6,145 nucleotides of DNA from Elusimicrobiota bacterium (GCA_022703115.1 JAKLEK010000039.1:1-6145), one strand, 5' to 3'; shown: positions 1 through 6,145, counted from the first letter of the stretch. Notes: generated by a model not told the origin, from the letters alone. Numbers and translations: made by a program.

Positions 1-1154
1 GCATGGATAATGTGAAATTCAGGGACTCGCTGAAAAGCATAAGCGCTTTGTACATAGCCATGGTATTGCTGTTGCTGCCCTGGATACCGGTGTACCTTAA
101 CAGGTATTCGATCACGGCCGTGGCTTCAGTTTCTCTGCTCGTTGTCGCGGTCCTTTCCGCCTGCGACTATCTGCTTGTGTGCAACCTTTACAGGCTGCCA
201 TTCATAGCCGTGGCCCTGGCTTTCATCCTGCCGGCCGTATACGTGATCACGAGCAAGGGGTTGAGCGAGGGCCGGGAGAAGAAGTGGATAAAGAACACGT
301 TCGGGCAGTATCTGTCGCCGAAGGTGGTCGAGGTCATAACCAAGGACCCGTCCAAGCTGGCGCTGGGAGGCGAGAAGCGGGACATGACGGCCTTCTTCCT
401 GGACATAGCCGGCTTCACCACCATGTCCGAGAAGATGACGCCCGAGCAGCTGACCACCATGCTGAACAACTATCTGTCCGGCCTCACCGACGTGATCCTG
501 AGGCACGACGGCGTGGTGGATAAATATATCGGCGACTGCATAATGGCCTTCTGGAACGCCCCGCTGGACCAGAAGGACCACCGAAAGCTGGCCTGTCTGG
601 CGGCCGTGGACTGCATGGACGAGATCGCCCGGCTCAACCGGGAGCTGACCGAATTCGAGATAAAGCCGTCCGCGCGCATAGGCCTTAATTCCGGCCCGAT
701 GGTCGTGGGCAACATGGGCTCCCGGACCCGGCTTTCCTACACCGTGATGGGCGACTCGGTCAACCTGGCCTCGCGTCTGGAAGGCGCGAACAAGTTCTTC
801 CACTCCAAGATCATGGTCAGCGAATACACTTACGACGAGGCGAAGGACGCCGTCGACGCCCGCATGCTCGGCCAGATACGGGTGGTCGGAAAGGCGATCC
901 CGGTAAAGGTCTACGAGCCGCTGGCCCGTAAAGGCCGGCTGACGGCCGAGGCGGCGAAGCTGCTCGCGGCGTATAACGAGGGCTACGAGGCCTTCTATAA
1001 GGGCTCTTTCGCCGCGGCCCGCAAGTCTTTCGAGGCGGCGCTGGCGGTCTCCCCGGCGGACGGCCCGTCCAAATTCTATCTGGACCTCGCGGTGAAATAC
1101 GCGGAGGCGGTGCCCGGGAGCTGGGACGGCACGTTCAACCTGACCTCCAAATAG
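1..1154 (+). CDS. CHASE2-type class III adenylate cyclase, 5'-truncated by window edge
   Basis: This is the C-terminal part of a membrane-bound nucleotide cyclase predicted to make cAMP from ATP. Residues are numbered from the ATG at position 3. Three hydrophobic segments (about 13-31, 37-57 and 64-83) are followed by the linker FGQYLSPKVVE and the catalytic domain (about 125-308). The metal-binding Asp residues are D134 (FLDIAGFT) and D178 (KYIGD). K174 is the likely adenine-contacting Lys, T247 sits at the partner position where class IIIb enzymes carry Thr, and N254 and R258 (GDSVNLASR) are the transition-state residues. All catalytic positions look intact. Residues 324-352 resemble one TPR-like helical pair. 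The three-helix anchor directly before the cyclase is the layout of CHASE2 sensor cyclases, so the extracellular CHASE2 domain probably lies upstream. The ATG at position 3 is then an internal Met, not the start. The stop is TAG at 1152. Adenylate rather than guanylate specificity is inferred from the K/T pair. Confidence 0.92.
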   Translation, partial: MDNVKFRDSLKSISALYIAMVLLLLPWIPVYLNRYSITAVASVSLLVVAVLSACDYLLVCNLYRLPFIAVALAFILPAVYVITSKGLSEGREKKWIKNTFGQYLSPKVVEVITKDPSKLALGGEKRDMTAFFLDIAGFTTMSEKMTPEQLTTMLNNYLSGLTDVILRHDGVVDKYIGDCIMAFWNAPLDQKDHRKLACLAAVDCMDEIARLNRELTEFEIKPSARIGLNSGPMVVGNMGSRTRLSYTVMGDSVNLASRLEGANKFFHSKIMVSEYTYDEAKDAVDARMLGQIRVVGKAIPVKVYEPLARKGRLTAEAAKLLAAYNEGYEAFYKGSFAAARKSFEAALAVSPADGPSKFYLDLAVKYAEAVPGSWDGTFNLTSK

Positions 1155-1179
1155 GGGAGCGCGGCAGGGGAAGGAAAGC

Positions 1180-1893
1180 ATGGCGATATTCTGGCGGCTC
1201 TTATTGTCGCATCTGCTGGCTGATTTCACGCTGCAGTTCGACATAGTCAACAAGATGAAGCGTAAGAACGTGTGGGGCATGGCCCTGCACTGCCTTACCC
1301 ATCTGGTAACGGCCGTCGCCCTGACCTATCCCCATCTGCGGGAGGTCTGGTTCACGCTCGGGCCCATAGGGTTCAACGGCTGGGCGGCGCTGGCCGTTAT
1401 GCTGGCCGCGCATTTCCTGGTGGACGAACTGCGCATCTACAGCATGAAACGCATGGGCTACCCGGACGGTACCATCGGTTTTCTGGCCGACCAGGTGATG
1501 CATGTCTACGTCCTTTTCATGATAGCTCCGATCGCCAGACCCGGCGTCGGGTTCTTCATGCCTGAGAGGTGGGTGGGCATAGCCGCCATGTCGGTCCTGG
1601 TGGCGCATGTCACCACGGTCCTCATCTATTTCATCGAGAAGGACCTTTATGGGACCGGGTTCCCGCGTTTCGACGAGAAATATTTCCTGATCTTCGAGCG
1701 GGTGGTCCTCTGGTCGTTCTTTTTCACCTCCGGCTGGCTGTGGCTGCCGTTCGCCGCGGCTTGGACGGTCCAGATATTCTACATCCGGAGGAAAAGGATA
1801 CTGGACCTCTCGCTCGCGAACATATATCTCAGCCTGGGCCTTACTTCGGCCGCCGGGCTGTGGACTCGGTACATTTATTTCGGTCATCTGTAG
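1180..1893 (+). CDS. DUF3307 family integral membrane protein
   Basis: This 237-residue protein has several hydrophobic segments (roughly 35-50, 67-82, 106-118, 132-151, 176-199 and 212-228) and should sit in the cytoplasmic membrane. The N-terminal SHLLADFTLQ (10-19) followed by paired His residues (H37, H41), AHFLVDE (77-83) and ADQVMH (103-108) is the conserved polar pattern of the DUF3307 family. These His and Asp residues inside membrane segments suggest metal or ligand binding, but the family has no established biochemical function that I know of. A later EKYFLIFERVVLW stretch (166-178) also fits the C-terminal half of DUF3307 proteins. The start is supported by a purine-rich GGGGAAGGAAA just upstream. 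The gene lies 25 bases after the cyclase and 12 bases before the exonuclease, so co-transcription is likely. Family assignment is by motif memory; function is unknown. Confidence 0.8.
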   Translation: MAIFWRLLLSHLLADFTLQFDIVNKMKRKNVWGMALHCLTHLVTAVALTYPHLREVWFTLGPIGFNGWAALAVMLAAHFLVDELRIYSMKRMGYPDGTIGFLADQVMHVYVLFMIAPIARPGVGFFMPERWVGIAAMSVLVAHVTTVLIYFIEKDLYGTGFPRFDEKYFLIFERVVLWSFFFTSGWLWLPFAAAWTVQIFYIRRKRILDLSLANIYLSLGLTSAAGLWTRYIYFGHL

Positions 1894-1905
1894 AGCCGCT
1901 GGAAC

Positions 1906-2505
1906 ATGAACCACTCCGCGCTTAGCCGCTCGCTGGACGAGGCCGTTTTCACGTTCCTGGACGTGGAGACCACTGGCCTGTCTCCCCGGACTTCCAGGGT
2001 CTGCGAAGTCGCGCTCGTGGCTTTCCAGTCCGGCTGCCGGGTGTCGCATTTCAGCTCGCTCCTGAACCCGGGGGTAGCCATCCCCCCGGAGACGACCAGG
2101 ATACACGGGATCACGGACGCCATGGTCGCGGGCAGTCCCGGGTTCGCGGCGGTGGCGCCAAGGCTCCTCTCCATGCTCGAGGGCTCGGTAATAGTAGCGC
2201 ATAACGCGGAATTCGACTTGTCCTTCATGGAGATGGAATTCTCCAGGGCGGGGCTCAAACTTCCGGTTCTGCCGGTGATCGACACGCTGCACGTGGCCCG
2301 GCATATCGGCGGATTCAGCAATCACAGGCTGGGGACGATAGCCAAGGAGCTGGCTATCTCCGCCGAGAACTGGCATCGGGCGCTGAGCGACGTGGAAATG
2401 ACCCGGAAGATATTCGAACATTTCATGGTGATACTTAAAAAGGACGGGGCGGCGACCGTCGGCGACGTCCTGAAAAAAGTTCCGGCGCTGAAGAACCGAA
2501 GATAA
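1906..2505 (+). CDS. DEDDh 3'-5' exonuclease, DnaQ / PolC-epsilon-like
   Basis: This 199-residue protein is a stand-alone exonuclease domain of the DnaQ (DEDDh) superfamily, which removes nucleotides from DNA or RNA 3' ends using two metal ions. All five catalytic residues are visible: D19 and E21 in FLDVETTG (Exo I), D104 in VAHNAEFD (Exo II), and H157 and D162 in WHRALSDVEMT (Exo III). The IHGIT segment (67-71) is also typical of the family. No polymerase, helicase, BRCT or GIY-YIG domain is fused to it, so it could be a proofreading subunit homologue or a repair or RNA-trimming enzyme; the sequence does not decide between these. The start lies 12 bases after the DUF3307 stop in the same frame, with only a weak, very close GGA before it, so translational coupling with the upstream gene is plausible. 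An exact dnaQ orthologue cannot be claimed. Confidence 0.9.
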   Translation: MNHSALSRSLDEAVFTFLDVETTGLSPRTSRVCEVALVAFQSGCRVSHFSSLLNPGVAIPPETTRIHGITDAMVAGSPGFAAVAPRLLSMLEGSVIVAHNAEFDLSFMEMEFSRAGLKLPVLPVIDTLHVARHIGGFSNHRLGTIAKELAISAENWHRALSDVEMTRKIFEHFMVILKKDGAATVGDVLKKVPALKNRR

Positions 2506-2538
2506 TCGGCGGCGCAGGCCGGAGAGGCGAGGACCCTT

Positions 2539-4194
2539 ATGACCGCAGCTGAAATAGTACGCGGAGCGAGAGGCGGAAAGATATCGTGCAAAGGCTGGCA
2601 GCAGGAAGCCGCCCTGCGCATGCTCATGAACAACCTGGATCCGGACGTGGCCGAACGTCCCGAGGACCTGGTCGTCTACGGAGGGCGAGGCAAGGCGGCC
2701 CGCGACTGGGAATGCTACAGGGCCATAGTCCGCTCGTTGACCGGCCTCGAGAACGATGAAACGCTGCTTGTGCAGTCCGGGAAACCGGTCGGCGTGCTGC
2801 GTACCCACGAATACTCGCCCCGCGTCATCATCGCCAACTCCAATCTGGTCGGCAACTGGGCCAACTGGAGCGTCTTCGACGAACTGGAACGCAAAGGGCT
2901 CATGATGTACGGCCAGATGACGGCCGGTTCCTGGATATATATAGGTACCCAGGGCATACTCCAGGGCACCTACGAAACTTTCGCCGCCCTCGCCCGTAAG
3001 CATTTCAAAGGCGACCTCTCCGGAAAACTCGTAGTTTCAGGGGGCCTGGGCGGGATGAGCGGCGCCCAGCCGCTGGCCGTCACCATGAACAACGGGGTCG
3101 CAATTATCATCGAGGCCGACGAGACCCGCATACAGCGCCGTCTCGACACCGCTTACGTGGACGTCATGACGCGCACCCTGGACGAGGCTCTCGCCCTCGC
3201 CGGAAAGGCCCTTAAGGAAAAGCGGCCGCTCTCCATCGCCCTCCACGGCAACTGCGCCGAGGTCCTGCCGGAGATGGCGCGGCGCGGCGTACGGGTCGAC
3301 GTCCTCACCGACCAGACCTCAGCGCACGATCCGCTGAACGGCTACGTGCCGAAAGGCCTCTCAATGGCCCGGACCGTGGAACTCCGCCGGAAAGACCCCA
3401 AAAAATGCGAGGCGCTGGCCATGGAGTCCATCGCCGTCCATGTGGAGGCCATGCTGGCCCTGCAGAAAGCCGGCTCGGTCGTCTTCGACTACGGCAACAA
3501 CATCCGCACCATGGCGTTCAAGCAGGGCGTCAAGAACGCCTACGACTTCCCCGGCTTCGTGCCGGCCTATATCCGGCCGCTGTTCTGCGAGGGCAACGGC
3601 CCGTTCCGCTGGTGCGCGCTGTCGGGCGACCCCCGCGACATAGCCGTGACCGACAAACTGGTCCTGGAGATGTTCCCGGAGAACGAGGGCCTGAGGCGCT
3701 GGATAGACATGGCGGCCAAAAAAGTCCGCTTCCAGGGTTATCCGGCGCGGATATGCTGGCTGGGATACGGTGAAAGGCATCTCTTCGGCATGAGGCTGAA
3801 CGAACTGGTGCGCGCCGGCAAGCTCTCCGCTCCGATAGTCATAGGCCGCGACCACCTGGACTCCGGTTCGGTCGCAAGCCCCTACAGGGAGACCGAATCC
3901 ATGAAGGACGGCTCCGACGCGGTGGCGGACTGGCCGATGCTCAACGCTCTCGTCAACACCGCGTCCGGAGCCAGCTGGGTCTCGTTCCATCACGGCGGCG
4001 GCGTTGGCATGGGCTATTCACTGCACGCCGGCCAGGTGACCGTGGCCGACGGCTCCAGGGAAATGGACAAGCGGCTCGAGCGGGTCCTGACCAACGACCC
4101 GGCGATGGGCGTGCTGCGCCACGCGGACGCCGGCTACGAAAAGGCCGCTGATTTCGCCGGGAAAAAAGGCGTAAAAATACCGATGAAAAAATAA
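2539..4194 (+). CDS. hutU: Urocanate hydratase (urocanase)
   Basis: This enzyme converts urocanate to 4-imidazolone-5-propionate, the second step of histidine degradation, in the cytoplasm with tightly bound NAD+ acting as an electrophile. The 551-residue length matches the family (about 550-560). The urocanase signature FQGYPARICWLGYGER spans residues 398-413, and C406 matches the active-site region Cys of the Pseudomonas enzyme. Other family landmarks are YGGRGKAARDW (47-57), the glycine-rich NAD-binding GGLGGMSGAQP (168-178), DQTSAHDP (258-265), FDYGNNIR (317-324), DHLDSGSVASP (438-448) and HHGGGVGMGYS (484-494). No key segment is missing. The start at 2539 is preceded by GGAGAGGCGAGGA, a usable ribosome-binding site, and leaves the usual short N-terminal lead. 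yajQ follows 13 bases downstream and hutI further on, which supports the histidine-utilisation assignment. Confidence 0.98.
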   Translation: MTAAEIVRGARGGKISCKGWQQEAALRMLMNNLDPDVAERPEDLVVYGGRGKAARDWECYRAIVRSLTGLENDETLLVQSGKPVGVLRTHEYSPRVIIANSNLVGNWANWSVFDELERKGLMMYGQMTAGSWIYIGTQGILQGTYETFAALARKHFKGDLSGKLVVSGGLGGMSGAQPLAVTMNNGVAIIIEADETRIQRRLDTAYVDVMTRTLDEALALAGKALKEKRPLSIALHGNCAEVLPEMARRGVRVDVLTDQTSAHDPLNGYVPKGLSMARTVELRRKDPKKCEALAMESIAVHVEAMLALQKAGSVVFDYGNNIRTMAFKQGVKNAYDFPGFVPAYIRPLFCEGNGPFRWCALSGDPRDIAVTDKLVLEMFPENEGLRRWIDMAAKKVRFQGYPARICWLGYGERHLFGMRLNELVRAGKLSAPIVIGRDHLDSGSVASPYRETESMKDGSDAVADWPMLNALVNTASGASWVSFHHGGGVGMGYSLHAGQVTVADGSREMDKRLERVLTNDPAMGVLRHADAGYEKAADFAGKKGVKIPMKK

Positions 4195-4198
4195 GGAG
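4192..4198 (+). promoter_or_regulatory. Ribosome-binding site of yajQ overlapping the hutU stop codon
   Basis: The sequence TAAGGAG combines the hutU stop codon (TAA) with a strong Shine-Dalgarno core. It ends nine bases before the yajQ ATG. The overlap implies that ribosomes finishing hutU terminate on the yajQ initiation signal, so the two genes are probably on one transcript and translationally linked. Confidence 0.8.
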
Positions 4199-4207
4199 AA
4201 GACTTAA

Positions 4208-4705
4208 ATGGCTACCGAATTCAGTTTCGACGTGGTTTCAAAAGTGGACTTTACCCTGGTGGACGAATCCATCCAGAACGCGCTCCGGGAGATCTCTAAC
4301 CGTTACGATTTCAAGGACACCAAGTCCGACATCACCTTCGACAGGAAGGCGGCCGCGATAACCCTCAGCTCCTCGGACGAATACAAGGTGAAAGCTCTTT
4401 TCGACGCCCTCCTGACCAGGCTTTCCAAGCGGAACATACCGCTCAAGAACTTCCAGCCGCAGAAGATGGAGAGCGCGCTCGGCGGCACCGCCCGCCAGCT
4501 GGTCAAGGTCCAGAACGGCATACCGCAGGACAAGGCCAAGGAAATAGTCCGCTGCGTGAAGGACAACAAGCTCAAGGCCACGGTGGCCATACAGGGCGAC
4601 GCCCTGCGCGTCACCTCCCGCTCAAAGGACGAACTGCAGGCCGTAATGTCCCTTCTGCGCGGCCAGGACTTCGGCGTGACCCTCCAGTTCGACAATTTCA
4701 GGTAG
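4208..4705 (+). CDS. yajQ: YajQ family nucleotide-binding protein
   Basis: This 165-residue protein is close to the E. coli YajQ length (about 163). It opens with EFSFDVVSKVDF (4-15), contains NRYDFKDTKSDI (31-42), and ends with the conserved KLKATVAIQGDALRVTSRSKDELQAVMSLLR (121-151) and LQFDNFR (159-165). Members are small cytoplasmic two-domain proteins that bind nucleotides. Some homologues, in Xanthomonas for example, are reported as cyclic-di-GMP effectors that contact transcription factors; whether this one does is unknown. It has no signal peptide or membrane segment. It is placed directly after hutU with an overlapping ribosome-binding site, which is not a placement I associate with yajQ. 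The link could be functional or simply positional. The gene is intact and family identification is secure. Confidence 0.96.
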   Translation: MATEFSFDVVSKVDFTLVDESIQNALREISNRYDFKDTKSDITFDRKAAAITLSSSDEYKVKALFDALLTRLSKRNIPLKNFQPQKMESALGGTARQLVKVQNGIPQDKAKEIVRCVKDNKLKATVAIQGDALRVTSRSKDELQAVMSLLRGQDFGVTLQFDNFR

Positions 4706-4730
4706 TAAGGTCGCTGGTGGAGATATTGGA

Positions 4731-4758
4731 GGCGTCGTAAGGGGTTTATTTCCGCCCC
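4731..4758 (+). repeat. Left arm of 28-bp inverted repeat
   Basis: The arm begins GGCGTCGTAAGGGG and ends TTCCGCCCC. It matches the reverse complement of the right arm at every position, and complementarity stops on both sides (A4730 against G4927, A4759 against C4898). The arm is itself partly self-complementary (GGGG near 4741-4744 with CCCC at 4755-4758). Confidence 0.95.
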
Positions 4759-4790
4759 ATTGAGGGTTTAAGCTCGAGGTCTGGAGCGTA

Positions 4791-4806
4791 TCCCTATGAT
4801 TAGGGA
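4791..4806. repeat. Small hairpin inside the inverted-repeat element
   Basis: TCCCTA (4791-4796) and TAGGGA (4801-4806) form a perfect 6-bp stem around a four-base TGAT loop. It lies inside the enclosing helices, so the element would fold as a branched structure and not as a single long stem. Confidence 0.6.
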
Positions 4807-4823
4807 CGGCGAGGACCGTTCAA

Positions 4824-4846
4824 GCCGGACCGCTGTGCGGGCCGGC
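4824..4846. repeat. GC-rich hairpin inside the inverted-repeat element
   Basis: GCCGG (4824-4828) pairs with CCGGC (4842-4846). After one A-G mismatch, CCGC (4830-4833) pairs with GCGG (4837-4840) around a TGT loop. A competing pairing of GCCGGC at 4841-4846 with GCCGGC at 4857-4862 is also possible. Confidence 0.6.
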
Positions 4847-4898
4847 GCGTTCCGGAGCCGGCGGAAGACCTCGGGCTTCTTCGGTCAAAACCCGGCCC

Positions 4899-4926
4899 GG
4901 GGCGGAAATAAACCCCTTACGACGCC
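4899..4926 (-). repeat. Right arm of 28-bp inverted repeat
   Basis: The arm begins GGGGCGGAAATAAACCCC and ends TTACGACGCC, the exact reverse complement of 4731-4758. It ends 14 bases before the hutI start codon, so in RNA the base of the long helix would lie next to the hutI initiation region. Confidence 0.95.
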
Positions 4927-4940
4927 GGACCCGTGAATAT

Positions 4941-6145
4941 ATGGCGCTGCTGCTGACCGGCATAAAACAACTGCTCACTTTCCGCGGGCCGGACGCTCCC
5001 CGTTCAGGCCGGGCCCAGGGCGGGATCGGCCTCGTCCGGAACGCCGCCGTCCTCATGGACCGAGGCCTGGTAGTGGCCGCCGGCCCGGAAAAGTCCGTCA
5101 TCCGCCACCCGAAAGCGCGGAAGGCCCGCGCCATCCGCGCCGGCGGGGTAGCCATCCCGGCCTTCGTAGACAGCCACACCCATTCCGTCTTCGCCGCCCC
5201 CAGACTGACCGACTTCGCGCTAAGGACCCAGGGCGCCTCCTACGCCGACATCAAGGCCCGCGGAGGGGGGATAATCTCCAGCGTAAAAGCCCTCCGCCGC
5301 CAGGCCCCGGCCGACATGGCCGCCCAGCTCGCCGTCCGTGCGGAACGCTTCCTCGAATGCGGCACCGGGACCATAGAGGTCAAGACCGGCTACGGTCTGA
5401 GCAGGGTCTCGGAACTTAAAACGCTCAGGGCCATAAAGGCCGCCGCCCGCGCCACCAGGCTGGAAATGCTCCCGACCCTCCTTTCCGCGCACGCCGTGCC
5501 GCCCGAATTCGGCGGCTCCAGGGAATACCTGGACCATATCCTTTCCGCCATCCTGCCGGAGGCCGCCGCCGAACGCCTCGCGGTGTTCGCCGACATCTTC
5601 TGTGAACGCGGTTACTTCACGCCGGAAGAGAGCCTGCGGTACCTGCGCGCCTGCGCCGCTGCCGGGCTCATACCCAAGATACACGCCGAACAGCTCTCTA
5701 ACTACGGCGGCATCATCGCCGGAGCCGCGGCCGGCGCCGTCAGCGCGGACCACGCGGACCACGCCGGGAAAAAGGACATTCGCGCCATGCGCCGGGCCGG
5801 CATGGTGGCCGCCCTGCTCCCGGCATCCAACTACTTCCTCGGCCTAGCCCGCTATCCCGCCGCCAGGGAGTTCATAGCCGGAGGGGTCCCGGTCGCCCTG
5901 GCCACCGATTTCAATCCCGGCACCGCCCCGTGCTGGAACATGCAGTTCACGCTTTCGGCCGCCTGCACCCATATGAATATGACCCCGGAGGAGGCGCTCT
6001 GCGCCGCCACCATCAACGGCGCCGCCGCCCTGCGCGCGGCCGGCCGCCTGGGTTCCATCGTCCCCGGAAAGCAGGCCGACATAGCCGTTTTCGACGCTTC
6101 CGATTACAGGGAGATATGCTATTATTTCGGCGCGAACCTTAATAT
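4941..6145 (+). CDS. hutI: Imidazolonepropionase, 3'-truncated by window edge
   Basis: This cytoplasmic amidohydrolase opens the ring of 4-imidazolone-5-propionate to give N-formimino-L-glutamate, the third step of histidine degradation. The frame stays open from the ATG at 4941 to the window end, giving 401 residues; relatives are about 400-420, so only the last few residues and the stop are missing. The metal-binding HxH is H79/H81 in VDSHTHSVF. Further landmarks are GASYADIKARGGGI (98-111), EVKTGYGL (146-153), H184 in SAHAVP, H248 in HAEQLS, SADH (268-271) and the metal or catalytic D323 in ATDFNPG. The C-terminal GSIVPGKQADIAVFD (371-385) is the usual amidohydrolase beta-sandwich return. 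The N-terminus (LLLTGIKQLLTFRGP) aligns with the usual start of the family, which supports this ATG even though no good ribosome-binding site precedes it. hutU lies upstream, separated by yajQ and the inverted-repeat element. Confidence 0.96.
   Translation, partial: MALLLTGIKQLLTFRGPDAPRSGRAQGGIGLVRNAAVLMDRGLVVAAGPEKSVIRHPKARKARAIRAGGVAIPAFVDSHTHSVFAAPRLTDFALRTQGASYADIKARGGGIISSVKALRRQAPADMAAQLAVRAERFLECGTGTIEVKTGYGLSRVSELKTLRAIKAAARATRLEMLPTLLSAHAVPPEFGGSREYLDHILSAILPEAAAERLAVFADIFCERGYFTPEESLRYLRACAAAGLIPKIHAEQLSNYGGIIAGAAAGAVSADHADHAGKKDIRAMRRAGMVAALLPASNYFLGLARYPAAREFIAGGVPVALATDFNPGTAPCWNMQFTLSAACTHMNMTPEEALCAATINGAAALRAAGRLGSIVPGKQADIAVFDASDYREICYYFGANLN

Larger units (their letters stand above)
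4731..4926. repeat. 196-bp element with perfect 28-bp terminal inverted repeats (MITE-like or structured RNA)
   Basis: The two ends are exact reverse complements over 28 bases (4731-4758 and 4899-4926), separated by 140 bases. Moving inward, 4764-4769 pairs with 4888-4893 (6 bp), and 4771-4782 pairs with 4866-4877 (12 bp with one G-U wobble). The centre holds at least two hairpins. Both flanks carry GGA (4728-4730 and 4927-4929), which would fit a 3-bp target-site duplication but could be chance. There is no transposase reading frame, so if mobile it is non-autonomous. There is no T-tract after either arm, so it is not an ordinary intrinsic terminator. The alternatives are a MITE, an IS remnant, or a branched regulatory RNA in the yajQ-hutI transcript. 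Confidence 0.85.
4706..4940. other. Intergenic region between yajQ and hutI, mostly filled by an inverted-repeat element
   Basis: This 235-base gap is the longest non-coding stretch in the window. The first 25 bases after the yajQ stop show nothing recognisable. Bases 4731-4926 form the inverted-repeat element described separately. The last 14 bases lead to the hutI ATG and contain no clear Shine-Dalgarno motif. The hutI reading frame is open back to 4800 but offers no ATG or GTG upstream of 4941, so a protein-coding explanation of the element is not supported. Confidence 0.75.

Noticed and set aside
126..1280. A 384-residue open frame on the minus strand
   Set aside because: It is the antisense shadow of the cyclase gene, whose catalytic motifs are unambiguous on the plus strand.
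1201..3003. A 600-residue open frame on the minus strand
   Set aside because: It lies antisense to three clearly identified genes, its translation is rich in Arg, Gly, His and Pro without a family motif, and long antisense frames are expected opposite GC-biased codons.
4774..4800. Possible promoter: TATGAT at 4795-4800 with TCGAGG at 4774-4779
   Set aside because: The spacing is 15 bases, the -35 match is poor, and the TATGAT falls in the small hairpin of the inverted-repeat element. It is not enough to call a promoter.
4731..4926. Inverted repeat as an intrinsic terminator after yajQ
   Set aside because: The arms are 140 bases apart and neither is followed by a T-tract, so it does not have the form of a rho-independent terminator.
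4933..4956. Seven-codon GTG-initiated reading frame overlapping the hutI start
   Set aside because: It has no ribosome-binding site, and such a short frame is expected by chance; there is no support for a leader peptide.
5220..5762. A minus-strand open frame of 180 residues
   Set aside because: It is fully antisense to hutI, which has conserved metal-binding and family motifs throughout the same stretch.
5745..5762. Tandem 9-base repeat (GCGGACCAC twice) in hutI
   Set aside because: It encodes ADHADH, which lines up with the normal SADH-x-x-H region of the family without adding length, so it is probably codon coincidence and not an expansion.

Overview
The window is GC-rich bacterial DNA with six genes, all on the + strand: four complete genes in the middle-left, one cut at the left edge and one cut at the right edge. 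It looks chromosomal and largely metabolic or housekeeping. A notable codon habit is heavy use of ATA for isoleucine despite the high GC content (for example 9 of 23 Ile codons in the last gene). Together with the gene mix this suggests a free-living bacterium outside the common model groups. An Elusimicrobiota-like or other deeply branching Gram-negative lineage is my guess, with low confidence.

Left part (1-2505): the membrane anchor and catalytic domain of a CHASE2-type class III adenylate cyclase come first. A DUF3307 integral membrane protein follows, then a stand-alone DEDDh 3'-5' exonuclease of the DnaQ/PolC-epsilon type. The gaps are 25 and 12 bases, so these three are probably co-transcribed, although no common function is evident.

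Right part (2539-6145): this is a histidine-utilisation segment. Urocanate hydratase (hutU) is followed after 13 bases by a YajQ-family nucleotide-binding protein. A 235-base gap comes next, then imidazolonepropionase (hutI), which runs off the right end a few residues before its expected C-terminus. HutU and HutI catalyse consecutive steps (urocanate to imidazolonepropionate to N-formimino-glutamate). The histidine ammonia-lyase and formiminoglutamate-processing genes are not in the window and may lie downstream.

The most unusual object is in the yajQ-hutI gap. It is a 196-base element (4731-4926) bounded by a perfect 28-bp inverted repeat, with further nested complementary segments and internal hairpins. 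It is flanked on both sides by GGA. It could be a non-autonomous, MITE-like mobile element or a branched structured RNA. It ends only 14 bases before the hutI start codon, which has no recognisable Shine-Dalgarno sequence, so it may influence hutI expression. I found no CRISPR array, tRNA, rRNA or complete transposase gene.
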